Program-made: the position numbers and the translations under genes | Assembly: GCA_016185425.1 (NCBI GenBank) | Contig: JACPNQ010000002.1 | Location: forward strand, 79,808 to 143,807 | DNA from: Acidobacteriota bacterium | Lineage (GTDB): Bacteria; Acidobacteriota; Terriglobia; Bryobacterales; Bryobacteraceae | DNA length: 64,000 nucleotides | Reading direction: 5' to 3' | Shown here: positions 8,974-18,251 of the stretch, in pieces | Position numbering within the stretch: the first letter of the stretch is position 1 | Layout: every line of letters starts with the position of its first letter | The notes under the pieces: model-generated | What the model was told of the DNA's origin: nothing | Databases searched by the model: none | Seen by the model: only the letters and a program-made list of their open reading frames with translations

Positions 8974-10349
8974 CAGTAGATCGCCTCTCGCTTTAACATC
9001 CGTCCTCTCCCGCGTTCGCCAACAAACTTCCCGTCCCGCACCTGCACCTGCCCTCGCACTGTCACCGCCGACGGCCGCCCCTCAATCTCCATTCCCTCAA
9101 AACCGCTGTAGTCGCAGTTGGCGTGCTGGGTCGATGCTGACAGAACGCCGCGGTACTCGGGATCGTAAATCACCAGATCCGCATCGCTCCCTACTGCGAT
9201 CGCTCCCTTCCGCGGAAACAATCCAAACAATTTCGCGGCCTGCGTGCTCGCGGCATCCACGAAACGATGCAACCCCAACCCGCCGCGCTTCACTCCATAC
9301 GTGTACAGCAGGTTCACACGCTCCTCAATTCCCGGAATTCCGTTGGGAATCTGCGTAAACGCCTCCAGGCCCATTCGCTTCTGCGCCACATCGAACGGAC
9401 AATGGTCGGTGCCAACGGTGTCAACGAAACCGGCCCGCAGCGCGTCCCACAAAGCCACCTGATTCCCCCGCTCTCGCAGCGGCGGCGACATAACGTGCTT
9501 CATCCCCTCCACGCCAGGCCGCTCCGCGAAGCTCTTATCCAAAAGAAAGTGTGGAATCACGGACTCCACCCACAAGCGCACACCCTTCGCCTTCGCTGCC
9601 AGTGCCTTCTCTAATGCCGCGCGGCAGGAAAGATGCACCACATACCCCGCCGCGCCGGTCGCCTCGAGAAATGTCGCGAAGTGGTGCGTTCCCTCCGCCT
9701 CCACTGCCTCCGGCCGGCTCGGCTCATGCCATTCCGGCCCTGTCCTCCCCTCCGCCAGCAACCCCTGTTGTAGCCGCGCCACAAGCTCCGCATTCTCGCA
9801 GTGCGCCGTCACGATCACACCCATCTTCCGCGCCAGGGCCAACGTCTGGTACAACTCCCCATCGTCGATCCCGAAGAAGTTCTTGTACGCCAGAAACACC
9901 TTGAACGACGAGATCCCATCGGCGGCAATCTCCCGGAGCTGCCCCTCGGTCCGCTCCCCAAATTGCGTCACCGACATGTGGAACGTGTAGTCGCAAGCGC
10001 TATTCCCTTCCGCCTTGCTCTTCCACAACTGATACCCTTCGAGCGGATCGTCCAACCGCGAAGGGCAGCACATCTCAATAAATGTCGTCGTGCCCCCAAC
10101 CAGCGCCGCAATAGATCCCGTCTCATGCGTGTCTTTCGCGAACGTCGACATGAACGGCAGATAGATGTGCACGTGCGGATCGATAAAGCCCGGAAACACC
10201 ATCTTGCCCGAGGCATCGATCACCTCAACCCCCGGCGGCGCGTCCAGGCCGCGTCCGATGCGGGTGACCGTCTCGTCCTCCACCCAAATATCGCCGCGGA
10301 ACCGCGAGTCCGCCGTCACAATATCCCCATTGCGAATCAATAGCGCCAT
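8973..10349 (-). CDS. hydA: Dihydropyrimidinase (D-hydantoinase family)
   Basis: 458 residues, typical of cyclic amidohydrolases. Metal-centre residues are visible: HVHIYLPF (HxH), the lysine expected to be carbamylated in FKVFLAYKNF, AHCENAE, VVHLSC and the aspartate of GTDHCPFD. It opens 5,6-dihydrouracil or dihydrothymine to the N-carbamoyl beta-amino acid. It is preceded by preA with a nine-base gap and followed by the amidase with an overlapping start. Allantoinase is possible from fold alone, but the preT-preA neighbours decide for dihydropyrimidinase. Confidence 0.92.
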   Translation of the reverse strand: MALLIRNGDIVTADSRFRGDIWVEDETVTRIGRGLDAPPGVEVIDASGKMVFPGFIDPHVHIYLPFMSTFAKDTHETGSIAALVGGTTTFIEMCCPSRLDDPLEGYQLWKSKAEGNSACDYTFHMSVTQFGERTEGQLREIAADGISSFKVFLAYKNFFGIDDGELYQTLALARKMGVIVTAHCENAELVARLQQGLLAEGRTGPEWHEPSRPEAVEAEGTHHFATFLEATGAAGYVVHLSCRAALEKALAAKAKGVRLWVESVIPHFLLDKSFAERPGVEGMKHVMSPPLRERGNQVALWDALRAGFVDTVGTDHCPFDVAQKRMGLEAFTQIPNGIPGIEERVNLLYTYGVKRGGLGLHRFVDAASTQAAKLFGLFPRKGAIAVGSDADLVIYDPEYRGVLSASTQHANCDYSGFEGMEIEGRPSAVTVRGQVQVRDGKFVGERGRGRMLKREAIY

Positions 10350-10358
10350 AACCCTCCA

Positions 10359-11744
10359 CTAATGCACATGGATGCCGTGTTTTTCACGGTACGCCTTCAT
10401 CGCCTCCCAATCTTCCCCGAGCTCCGGGTTCGATTGCATCAACTCATCCCAAGTCACCGATTCGCGCCCGCTGGGCGCATCCACCATGGCAATACACTTC
10501 TCCACCGGACACACGTTGTAGCAAAGCCGGCATCCAACGCAATCGTCCTCCCGCACCCGCGGCTGTGGGCGCTTCGACACCGCCTCGTCCTTCCCATTCG
10601 ACCGCACGTCGTACCCATACGGCACGACCGCGGCGCCGCTACTGTCAATCAGGTCAATACACTGATGCGCCGTATCGTTGCACGCCACATAGCAAAGGTT
10701 GCATTTAATGCACTTCGCCTCGTCGATCCGCGCCACGGCGCGATACGACAGATCGAAATCCTTGAAGTCCGAGACTCGCGGCAGGCTCTTCCCAATGACA
10801 TCGCCAATCGTCGCCAACCCCTTCTCGTCCATCCAGTTCGACAGCCCGTCGCAGAGGTCCTCCACAATCCGGAACCCGTAATGCATCACGGCCGTGCACA
10901 CTTGCACCGAACTCGCTCCCAGCAGCAGGAACTCGGCGGCATCCTGCCAAGTAGTAATCCCGCCCATTCCCGATATCGGGAGACCTGATTTCCCCACCAC
11001 GCTGTCCGCCCCCAACGCCGCCAGCATGTTCAACGCCACTGGCTTCACTGCCGGTCCCGCATATCCACCGTGCCCGCCTTTCCCTCCGATACTCGGCGTG
11101 AGCTCGAACGTATTCAGGTCCACCGCCGCGATTGAGTTGATTGTGTTAATCAACGACAGTGCACTCGCCCCACCCGCGATCGCCGCTCGCGCCGGGACCA
11201 CAATATTCGTAATGTTCGGAGTCAGCTTCACTATCACCGGAATCTTTGCCACCGCCGTCACCCAGCTCGTGATCTCCTGGCAATAGCCCGGGTCCTGCCC
11301 GACGGCGGCGCCCATCCCGCGCTCGCTCATCCCGTGTGGGCAACCGTAGTTCAATTCCATCCCGTCGGCGCCCGTGTCCTCCACACGGCGAACAATTTCG
11401 TGCCACGCCTCCGGCTTCGACTCCACCATCACCGACGCAATCACCGCCCGGTCCGGCCATGCGCGCTTCACCTCGGTGATCTCGCGCAGGTTCACTTCCA
11501 GAGGCCGGTCCGAAATCAGCTCCACGTTGTTGATCGCCAGCATCCGCTGCCCGCCATAGTGCCACGCCCCATACCTGTTTGAGACGTTCAACACCGGCGG
11601 CCCAATCGTCTTCCACACCGCACCGCCCCACCCAGCCTCAAAGGCCCGATGCACCTGCGACCCTGAGTTGGAAGGCGGTGCCGACGCCAGCCAGAAGGGA
11701 TTCGGCGAGCGAACACCCGCAAACGTTGTCGTCAAGTCCGCCAT
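10359..11744 (-). CDS. preA: NAD-dependent dihydropyrimidine dehydrogenase, PreA subunit
   Basis: 461 residues. The N-terminal ~310 residues form the FMN-binding dihydroorotate-dehydrogenase-like barrel (GVRSPNPFWLASAPPSNSG; DGMELNYGCPHGMSERGMGA). The C-terminus adds a two-cluster ferredoxin module with CIKCNLCYVAC and CVGCRLCYNVCPVEKC. With PreT it reduces uracil and thymine to their dihydro forms. It starts one base after the preT stop, so the two subunits are made together. The architecture is complete, with nothing missing. Confidence 0.95.
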   Translation of the reverse strand: MADLTTTFAGVRSPNPFWLASAPPSNSGSQVHRAFEAGWGGAVWKTIGPPVLNVSNRYGAWHYGGQRMLAINNVELISDRPLEVNLREITEVKRAWPDRAVIASVMVESKPEAWHEIVRRVEDTGADGMELNYGCPHGMSERGMGAAVGQDPGYCQEITSWVTAVAKIPVIVKLTPNITNIVVPARAAIAGGASALSLINTINSIAAVDLNTFELTPSIGGKGGHGGYAGPAVKPVALNMLAALGADSVVGKSGLPISGMGGITTWQDAAEFLLLGASSVQVCTAVMHYGFRIVEDLCDGLSNWMDEKGLATIGDVIGKSLPRVSDFKDFDLSYRAVARIDEAKCIKCNLCYVACNDTAHQCIDLIDSSGAAVVPYGYDVRSNGKDEAVSKRPQPRVREDDCVGCRLCYNVCPVEKCIAMVDAPSGRESVTWDELMQSNPELGEDWEAMKAYREKHGIHVH

Positions 11745-11745
11745 C

Positions 11746-13044
11746 TCAATTCGCTCCTTCCGTAATTCGCTGATGAATCGCAGCCGCCGCTAACTTTCCA
11801 TCCTGCACAGCCATAACAGTCGACGCTGTCCCGCGCGCCCGAATGCAATCGCCTCCCGCAAACACCCCGCGGAGGCTCGTCTCAAACTCCTCGTTCACCG
11901 AAATGAATCCCTTGGCCCGCGCCAGCCCCAGCGCCGCCCAAGGCTTCTCTTGCCCGACAGCCTTCACCACCTGGTCCGTCTCAATCGTGAACTCCGAACC
12001 GGGCACCATCCGCGGCGCGCGCCGGCCCGACGCATCCGCTTCCCCCAACTCCATCCGCACGCAATCCAGCCCGGTAACATGCCCGCCAGGCGCTAGCACC
12101 CGAACCGGCTGCGTCAGGAATCGGAATTCCACACCTTCATTCTTGATGAACTCATACTCGTGCAGATAGGCCGTCATCTCCTCCGCCGTCCGCCTGTAAA
12201 TCATCGTCACCCGTTCCGCGCCCAATCGCACCGCGACTGTCGCGCAATCGATCGCCGTGTTCCCTGCCCCGATCACCGCCACATGCCGGCCAATCTTCAT
12301 CCCGCCCGGATTCAGCTTGCTGTCCTCGATGTAGGCCAGTCCGTCCAGCACAAACTCTTCGCCCGGAATCGTCATCTCCGGTGTTGTGCCAAGTCCAACG
12401 CTGAGAAAAACGGCATCGAACCGTCCCTGCAAATCGGCCAGAACAAAATCGCGCCCCAGCGCCTGATTGGTCTCCACACGCACACCCAGCCCCTCGATCA
12501 TCCGCACTTCGCCAAGCGACGTCTCCACCGGCTCTCGCAGCCCGATAATGCCATACGTCGACAGTCCGCCCGCAAGGTCGCGCTTCTCGAAGACCGTCAC
12601 CGCGTGTCCCCGTTTCGCTAACTCTCCCGCGCACGACAATCCCGCCGGGCCCGCGCCCACAACGGCCACTTGCCTTCCGCTCGGCCCCGCAACCGGTATC
12701 ATCGAACGCCCGCGGTCGTTCACTGAATCCATCGCGTGCCGCTGTAAACGGCCAATCGCAATCGGCTTGTGTTCCGCCCCAAGCACGCACGCGCCTTCGC
12801 AAAGCTCCTGCACCGGACAAACGCGAGCGCAAGTCGCGCCCAACAGATTCGCCTCCAGAATCGTCCGCGCCGACCCGCGCAAATTCTCCGTCGCGATCTT
12901 CTTGATGAACCGCGGAATATCGATGTGCGTCGGACAGGCATGCATGCACGGCGCGTCGAAACAGTACAAGCATCGATTCGCCTCCACCAACGCCTCATGC
13001 GCCGTTAAAGGAGGATGTGTCTCTTGCAGCCCCTTGCTATCCAT
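11746..13044 (-). CDS. preT: NAD-dependent dihydropyrimidine dehydrogenase, PreT subunit
   Basis: 432 residues, of the glutamate-synthase-small-subunit type. The N-terminal Fe-S part has CLYCFDAPCMHACPTHIDIP and later CARVCPVQELCEGAC. It is followed by an FAD-binding VVGAGPAGLSCAGELA and an NAD(P)-binding AVIGAGNTAIDCA. It feeds electrons from NADH to PreA. The ATG lies inside the last codons of the transporter gene, preceded by GGGAGGACAGG. Position and order (transporter-preT-preA) match known pyrimidine-catabolic operons. Confidence 0.95.
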   Translation of the reverse strand: MDSKGLQETHPPLTAHEALVEANRCLYCFDAPCMHACPTHIDIPRFIKKIATENLRGSARTILEANLLGATCARVCPVQELCEGACVLGAEHKPIAIGRLQRHAMDSVNDRGRSMIPVAGPSGRQVAVVGAGPAGLSCAGELAKRGHAVTVFEKRDLAGGLSTYGIIGLREPVETSLGEVRMIEGLGVRVETNQALGRDFVLADLQGRFDAVFLSVGLGTTPEMTIPGEEFVLDGLAYIEDSKLNPGGMKIGRHVAVIGAGNTAIDCATVAVRLGAERVTMIYRRTAEEMTAYLHEYEFIKNEGVEFRFLTQPVRVLAPGGHVTGLDCVRMELGEADASGRRAPRMVPGSEFTIETDQVVKAVGQEKPWAALGLARAKGFISVNEEFETSLRGVFAGGDCIRARGTASTVMAVQDGKLAAAAIHQRITEGAN

Positions 13045-14446
13045 CCTGTCCTCCCTGCATCAACATGACATACAATACGGCGGAAACGGCGAATCCAACG
13101 AACCAGGCATAGTCATACAGCCATCGCATCGGTGCGGCCGCCAACCCGAACAGCGCCACGATCACGCCCGCGGCCAGGCTGACCACCGCCAGCCGGTTCC
13201 ACCCGCCCTTGTACTCATACGTCCCGCCCCGGTGATACAAATCGTCGACGTTGAGCACCTGCTTACGCACAATAAAATAATCGGCGATCATCACTCCCGC
13301 AATAGGGCCGAGCAGGCCGGAATACCCCACCAACCATCCGAAAATATACGCATTGAAGTCGCTCAGCAGTTTCCATGGCATCATGGCGATCCCAATCACA
13401 CCGGTGATCAACCCGCCTGTACGAAACGAAATCAAGCTCGGCTTCAAATTCGAAAAATCGTTTGACGGCGACACCACGTTCGCGGCGACATTCGTGTTCA
13501 ATGTCGCAATCAATATGGCGATGAGCGCAATCAACGCAATCGCCGGCTGATTGAACCGGCCAACGAGCAGCACCGGATCCCAAATTGCCTCCCCAAACAG
13601 CACGGCCGACGCCGACGTTACCGCTACGCCGATAAACGAATAGAGCGTCATCGCCAGCGGCAGCCCCATCGCCTGTCCCACCGCCTGTGCCCTCTGGCTC
13701 TCGGCATACCGCGTAAAGTCCGGAATATTCAGCGCCACCGTCGCCCAGAACCCCACCATCGCCGTCAACGATGGAATAAAGAACGGAAGGAACTCTCTCA
13801 CACTGTGAAACTTCCCGGGCGACGACAATACCGGCCCCAACCCTCCCGCCTTTCCCGTAATCCACCACAAGAGCAACAAGCCAACACCCAGCATGAACGG
13901 CGCCCCAACGCCCTCCAGAAAACGAATCGTCTCGATCCCCCGCCAGATCACGTACATGTTCAGCAGCCAGAACGCGAAGAAGCACACCCATACCACCCAG
14001 GCTTCTCCCGCCGCCGGCCACAAAATCTTCAGCATCGAATGAATGGCCTGCCCACCGATCCAGGTCTGAATCCCGAACCATCCGCACGCCACTAGCGCCC
14101 GCAGCACCGCCGGCAGATTCGCGCCCTTCACTCCAAATGACGCCCGCACCAGCACCGGAAATGGAATGCCGTACTTCGTCCCGGCATGCGCGTTCAGCAG
14201 CATCGGCACCAGCACAATCAGATTCCCCAGCAGAATCGTGCCCACGGCCTGCCACCAGTTCATGCCGCCCGCGATCAGTCCCGACGCCAGCATATAAGTC
14301 GGAATGCAGACACTCATCGCCACCCATAACGACGCGTAACTGTACATACCCCAAGTCCGTCGAGCCGCGGGCACCGGCGCCAGATCTTCGTTATAAAGGC
14401 TCGGATCTTTGATTTTGCGATTCTCCCATACATTCAGCCAACGCAA
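13037..14446 (-). CDS. NCS1-family nucleobase:cation symporter
   Basis: About 469 residues with roughly 12 membrane spans. The family entry LYNEDLAPVPAARRTWGMYSYASLW and the GMNWWQAVGTILLGNLIVLVPM segment identify the NCS1 (uracil/allantoin/hydantoin permease) family. It probably imports uracil, thymine or a hydantoin for the downstream enzymes. The frame stays open to an ATG at 14590, but that would overlap the divergent aminotransferase by more than 120 bases. A TTG at 14446 gives a normal N-terminus just before KDPSLYNED and is preferred. No clear ribosome site precedes it, so the exact start is uncertain. Confidence 0.85.
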   Translation of the reverse strand: MRWLNVWENRKIKDPSLYNEDLAPVPAARRTWGMYSYASLWVAMSVCIPTYMLASGLIAGGMNWWQAVGTILLGNLIVLVPMLLNAHAGTKYGIPFPVLVRASFGVKGANLPAVLRALVACGWFGIQTWIGGQAIHSMLKILWPAAGEAWVVWVCFFAFWLLNMYVIWRGIETIRFLEGVGAPFMLGVGLLLLWWITGKAGGLGPVLSSPGKFHSVREFLPFFIPSLTAMVGFWATVALNIPDFTRYAESQRAQAVGQAMGLPLAMTLYSFIGVAVTSASAVLFGEAIWDPVLLVGRFNQPAIALIALIAILIATLNTNVAANVVSPSNDFSNLKPSLISFRTGGLITGVIGIAMMPWKLLSDFNAYIFGWLVGYSGLLGPIAGVMIADYFIVRKQVLNVDDLYHRGGTYEYKGGWNRLAVVSLAAGVIVALFGLAAAPMRWLYDYAWFVGFAVSAVLYVMLMQGGQDG

Positions 14447-14461
14447 TACAATCGGAGGATC

Positions 14462-15748
14462 GTGACCAAAGACGAAATCATCCTGGCAAACAAAGACTGC
14501 TTGTTCCCTTCTGTCTTTCATTACTTCCGCGAGCCCCTCGTCATCAGCCGTGCCAAGGATCAATTCGTCTGGGATGCCGATGACAATCAATACCTCGACT
14601 TCTTCGGCGGTATCCTCACTATCTCAGTCGGCCACTGCAACGACAGGGTCAATGCCGCCATTCACACCCAGCTCGACAAGCTGCAACACGTCTCCACCGT
14701 CTTCGCCACCGAGCCGCAGGCCTCCCTGGCCCGTACGATTTCCGGCATCGCCCCCGGCGAGCACTGGAAGTCGTTCTTCACCACAAGCGGTACGGAGGCT
14801 AACGAAATGGCCATCCTCGCCGCCCGCTGCTACACCGGGTCATCGGAAATCGTCGCCCTCCGGCACTCCTACCACGGCCGTTCTTCCCTCGCCATGGGCA
14901 TCACGGGCCAGGGTGCGTGGAAACTCGGTCCCGTCATGCAGCCCGGCATCACCTTCGCCCATAATGCCTACTGCTACCGCTGCCCGTTCGGACTCACTTA
15001 TCCCAACTGCGGCGTAAAGTGCGCTCACGATCTCAAGGAGGTCATTCAAACTACCACCTCGGGGCGCATCGCCGGCATGATCGCCGAACCCATCCAGGGC
15101 GTCGGCGGCTTCATCACTCCGCCCAAGGAGTACTTCGGCATCGTCGCCTCGATCGTTCGTGAGCACGGCGGCATCTTCATTAGCGACGAGGTCCAAACCG
15201 CCTGGGGCCGCACCGGCTCCAAGATGTGGGGCATCGAACAGTGGGACGTCACCCCCGATATGCTCACCAGCGCGAAGGGTCTCGGCAACGGCCTGCCTAT
15301 CGGGCTAACTTCCGCTAGGCCCGAAGTTGCCGATGCCCTGAAAGGACTCACGATCTCCACCTTCGGCGGCGGGCCCATCCCCACCACTGCGGCCAAGGCA
15401 GTCATCGACCTCATTCAGCAAGAGAACCTTGCCGCCAACGCCGCGGAAACCGGAGCCTACCTGCGCGGCAAGCTGGAAGATCTCCAACAGAAGTACAAGC
15501 TAATTGGAGAGGTGCGCGGCATGGGCCTCATGCAGGCCCTCGAACTGGTTCAGGATCGCGACTCGAAAGCCCCCGCACCGGTTGAAACCGGGCGGCTGAT
15601 GGAGGCGGCCAGGCAAAACCGCATCCTGATTGGCAAAGGCGGGCTCTATGGAAACGTGCTCCGCATCTCCCCGCCCCTCAACATCCGGCGGACGGACGTC
15701 GACGAGTTCATCCGCCTCCTCGACGCCAGCTTTGCGGCCGTAAGCTAA
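14462..15748 (+). CDS. Class III PLP aminotransferase (beta-alanine/aminoisobutyrate-type)
   Basis: 428 residues starting at a GTG preceded by CGGAGGA. It shows the fold-type I class III signature: TTSGTEANEMAILAAR, FISDEVQTAWGRTG with the PLP-ring aspartate, and the Schiff-base lysine in LTSAKGLGNGLPIG. A cysteine-rich stretch with four Cys (about residues 164-178) lies where the AGXT2-like group also carries cysteines. It is divergent from the pyrimidine operon, separated from the transporter start by only ~15 bases. It likely transaminates beta-alanine or beta-aminoisobutyrate to the semialdehyde used by MmsA. Substrate preference is inferred from context. Confidence 0.88.
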   Translation: MTKDEIILANKDCLFPSVFHYFREPLVISRAKDQFVWDADDNQYLDFFGGILTISVGHCNDRVNAAIHTQLDKLQHVSTVFATEPQASLARTISGIAPGEHWKSFFTTSGTEANEMAILAARCYTGSSEIVALRHSYHGRSSLAMGITGQGAWKLGPVMQPGITFAHNAYCYRCPFGLTYPNCGVKCAHDLKEVIQTTTSGRIAGMIAEPIQGVGGFITPPKEYFGIVASIVREHGGIFISDEVQTAWGRTGSKMWGIEQWDVTPDMLTSAKGLGNGLPIGLTSARPEVADALKGLTISTFGGGPIPTTAAKAVIDLIQQENLAANAAETGAYLRGKLEDLQQKYKLIGEVRGMGLMQALELVQDRDSKAPAPVETGRLMEAARQNRILIGKGGLYGNVLRISPPLNIRRTDVDEFIRLLDASFAAVS

Positions 15749-15966
15749 GTCACCATCCACTTCATGCCCTTGCCAACAGCCTTCACGCCCTTCCCAACGC
15801 CATAAATCGTGTGGTCCGTGGCTCGCGCCGTGCCCTTGGCGACAGTCTTTACACCCTTTTCGGTGTAGTGCGGCGTTTCCTTCCGCACCTTCCGCGGCTT
15901 CGCCGCCCAAACGCTGACAGGCATACAAAAAATCGCAATTGCGGCAAGAAAACGAGTCGGCATCAT
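15745..15966 (-). CDS. Small secreted basic protein of unknown function
   Basis: 73 residues. Start chosen at 15966, where GAGGAAAGT abuts ATG-ATG. Residues 1-21 (MMPTRFLAAIAIFCMPVSVWA) are a signal peptide. The mature part is Lys-rich and has repeated GVGKGVKAVGKGMK-like short motifs, suggesting an amphipathic or glycine-zipper-like segment. The stop overlaps the convergent aminotransferase by four bases. I do not recognise a family. Confidence 0.6.
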   Translation of the reverse strand: MMPTRFLAAIAIFCMPVSVWAAKPRKVRKETPHYTEKGVKTVAKGTARATDHTIYGVGKGVKAVGKGMKWMVT

Positions 15967-16101
15967 ACTTTCCTCTTTACTTGTGGATGCGCGCGCGGAT
16001 GTAATCGTTACATCGGGTGCCGTAACCATCTTAACGCCCCCACGCGCGCCGGTCGCGCAAAATCATAAATCCAACCCGTCCGCTCTTCCGTAAAGAAGAG
16101 C

Positions 16102-16494
16102 ATGAACACACCCACCGAACTAGTCCAAGCCCTATTCTCCGCCTTCGGCCGCGGAGACATCGCGTTCATCCTGAACCACGTCGCCGGCAGCGCCACCTGG
16201 ATCTCCCCCGGCACCGGCATCCCCGCGTCCGGAAAATACTCCGGTCCTGCAGGCGCCGCCCAATTCTTCCAGAACCTCGCTGCTTCCGAGGAAATCACGC
16301 GCTTCGAGCCCCGTGAATTCGTCGCCGCCGGCAACAACGTCATTGCCCTCGGCTACGAGGAATGTACTTCCCGCGCCACAGGCAAGAAAGCGGCCACCAA
16401 TTGGGCCATGCTTTTCCGCGTCGACGGCGGCAAAGTCACGCATTGGGAAGCGTTCTACGACACCTCCGCCTACGCCATCGCTCACGCTGCTTAA
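16102..16494 (+). CDS. SnoaL/NTF2-like protein (ketosteroid-isomerase-related)
   Basis: 130 residues. The pattern TELVQALFSAFGRGDIAFI, then VAGSATWISPGTG, and a C-terminal AMLFRVDGGKVTHWEAFYDT is typical of SnoaL-like NTF2-fold proteins. These form a conical hydrophobic pocket and bind or isomerise small molecules. No particular substrate can be named. It stands alone on the plus strand; the 135 bases before it must hold promoters for it and for the divergent small secreted protein. Confidence 0.75.
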   Translation: MNTPTELVQALFSAFGRGDIAFILNHVAGSATWISPGTGIPASGKYSGPAGAAQFFQNLAASEEITRFEPREFVAAGNNVIALGYEECTSRATGKKAATNWAMLFRVDGGKVTHWEAFYDTSAYAIAHAA

Positions 16495-16497
16495 GCG

Positions 16498-17547
16498 CTA
16501 GCCCACTTCTTCATTCGCCCGCAACAGCAACCCGCGCATCTGCGCGATGCAGTACGCAACGCCAGCGCGGTGCATCCCCTTGTCGCCCGCAAACTCCGGC
16601 ACATGGTCGGGTACAATTGTCCCGTTAAACCGCACCTGCCGAAGCGCCTTCATCACCGCGTACATATCCATGTACCCATCTTCCGGAAACGTCTCATAGA
16701 ACCGCGGCAGCGGCGAGGAGACGTTTCGGAAATGGACGTCGACAATCTTCCCCCGCCCACCGAAGTCCTTGATCATCCCGAACACATCTTTTCCCATCTG
16801 CGTCCCGCCCTCGGACCAGGTGCCAACGCAGAACGTCAGGCCCCAGTGCTTCGAACTCCCCGCGATTTTTTCCGCTCGCGCGTACCCGTCATAGTGCGTC
16901 AGCACCTTCGCCACGCCGTTCATTTTCGCCAGGGGCGGATCGTCCGGATGCAGCGCCAGCTTCACGTTCGCCTTCTCCGCCACAGGCAGAACGGCCTTCA
17001 TAAAGTATGTGTACGCCGCCCAGATCTCCTCCGCCGAATACTCCCGGTCGAACGCCTGCTTTTCGACCTTTTTCCGAAAATCGTCCACGGAGAACTCGCG
17101 CGTTCGATACCCGCGCGGCGAATCGATCATCGCGGTCGTGTAGGTATTCGCCGGATGCCAGTCGTAGTTCGCCACAGGGATTCCCAGCCGTCCGCAATCC
17201 CGCAGAAACTGGCAATAGGTCTCAATCACTTCATCGCGCTTTCCCTTCCCCAACTGCACATCCAGGTTTCGGTAGGCATAGTGAACGCCCGAGAAGATTT
17301 TCATGTGGAACCGTGCCAAACGGTCCACCGTTGCCTTCATGAAATCGTACGGCGCCGATTCCCCGAATTCGATCCGGCACCACCGGATTCCCAACTGCTG
17401 CAGGAATTGCAGGTCCTCATCGCTCAGCGAGCGGATCACCATCCGATGCGACAGTTTGATGTTCGCCGGATCGTGCTCATCGATCTTCGGCTTCGCAAAC
17501 GCCAGCGCCGATAGGGCGGGAAGAGAGAGAAAGCCGCGGCGGTTCAT
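16498..17547 (-). CDS. Exported mannonate dehydratase-like TIM-barrel protein
   Basis: 349 residues. An N-terminal NRRGFLSLPALSALAFA is a twin-arginine-type leader. The barrel contains the UxuA marks ALHPDDPP, VDVHFRNV and EDGYMDMYAVMKALR, plus a C-terminal PDHVPEFAG. Mannonate dehydratase converts D-mannonate to 2-keto-3-deoxygluconate in hexuronate breakdown, normally in the cytoplasm. The export leader is unusual for UxuA itself but common among acidobacterial and planctomycete relatives, so the true substrate may be another sugar acid or an extracellular one. Confidence 0.7.
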   Translation of the reverse strand: MNRRGFLSLPALSALAFAKPKIDEHDPANIKLSHRMVIRSLSDEDLQFLQQLGIRWCRIEFGESAPYDFMKATVDRLARFHMKIFSGVHYAYRNLDVQLGKGKRDEVIETYCQFLRDCGRLGIPVANYDWHPANTYTTAMIDSPRGYRTREFSVDDFRKKVEKQAFDREYSAEEIWAAYTYFMKAVLPVAEKANVKLALHPDDPPLAKMNGVAKVLTHYDGYARAEKIAGSSKHWGLTFCVGTWSEGGTQMGKDVFGMIKDFGGRGKIVDVHFRNVSSPLPRFYETFPEDGYMDMYAVMKALRQVRFNGTIVPDHVPEFAGDKGMHRAGVAYCIAQMRGLLLRANEEVG

Positions 17548-17561
17548 GCGCCGCTACACTA

Positions 17562-18239
17562 TCACACAGCCTGCTCGCCTCGCGACGCCAGAAACTTGCC
17601 CAGTGCCACCACCAGTAACGCCCCCGCCGCCTGCACCGCGATCTCCACCGCCGTCGACGGATGCAGTGCCGCGTGGACAACGGGATCGGTAATCATCATC
17701 TCCGCGCCAACACGCCCAAGAATCGCCGCGCCGATCCAAACGACGATCGGATACTTGTCCATAATCGTCGACAACAACGTACTTGTGAATACCACGAACG
17801 GAATGCTCAGCCCAAGCCCGAACAACAGCAGCGGAAAACTCCCTTTCGAAGTACCCGCAACAGCCAGGATATTATCGGTCGACATCGTCACATCGGCCAC
17901 TAGGATGTACCAAACTGCCGACCACAAACTATGCGCATGATGATGCCCGCTCTGCTCCTCCGCCGCATCGGTCAGTAACTTGATCGCAATCCAGAAAATC
18001 AGCAGCCCGCCGATCAGCTTGATCCACGGCGTTAACATCAGTTGCGCCGCGAAGAACGTCAGTCCGATCCGCAGCGCCACCGCAACCGCCGCGCCAATCG
18101 CAATCCCCAGCTTCCTCTCCCGGCGCTCCAGCGACTTCACGGCCATTGCGATCACCACCGCGTTATCACCGGCCAACAACAGGTCAATCAGTATGATCGC
18201 GAAAACGTCCAACAGCGTCTGAACAGAAAATTCCGGCAT
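17562..18239 (-). CDS. TerC/YjbE family integral membrane protein
   Basis: 225 residues with about seven membrane spans. Two motif copies, LAGDNAVVIAMAV (about residues 23-35) and STDNILAVAGTS (about 119-130), carry the conserved Asp-Asn pairs of TerC proteins. A His-rich loop (SGHHHAHS) lies between the halves. The family is linked to metal, often manganese, export or metalation of exported proteins. The gene lies 14 bases downstream of the uxuA-like gene end on the same strand as the GNAT gene. Confidence 0.85.
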   Translation of the reverse strand: MPEFSVQTLLDVFAIILIDLLLAGDNAVVIAMAVKSLERRERKLGIAIGAAVAVALRIGLTFFAAQLMLTPWIKLIGGLLIFWIAIKLLTDAAEEQSGHHHAHSLWSAVWYILVADVTMSTDNILAVAGTSKGSFPLLLFGLGLSIPFVVFTSTLLSTIMDKYPIVVWIGAAILGRVGAEMMITDPVVHAALHPSTAVEIAVQAAGALLVVALGKFLASRGEQAV

Positions 18240-18251
18240 ATCCAGGCAGAA

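Noticed and set aside
13263..14354. Second minus-strand frame inside the NCS1 transporter
   Set aside because: Same strand but shifted frame; it lacks membrane-span periodicity, whereas the chosen frame has family motifs.
14447..14590. N-terminal extension of the NCS1 transporter to the ATG at 14590
   Set aside because: It would be antisense to the aminotransferase N-terminus and adds residues absent from the family.
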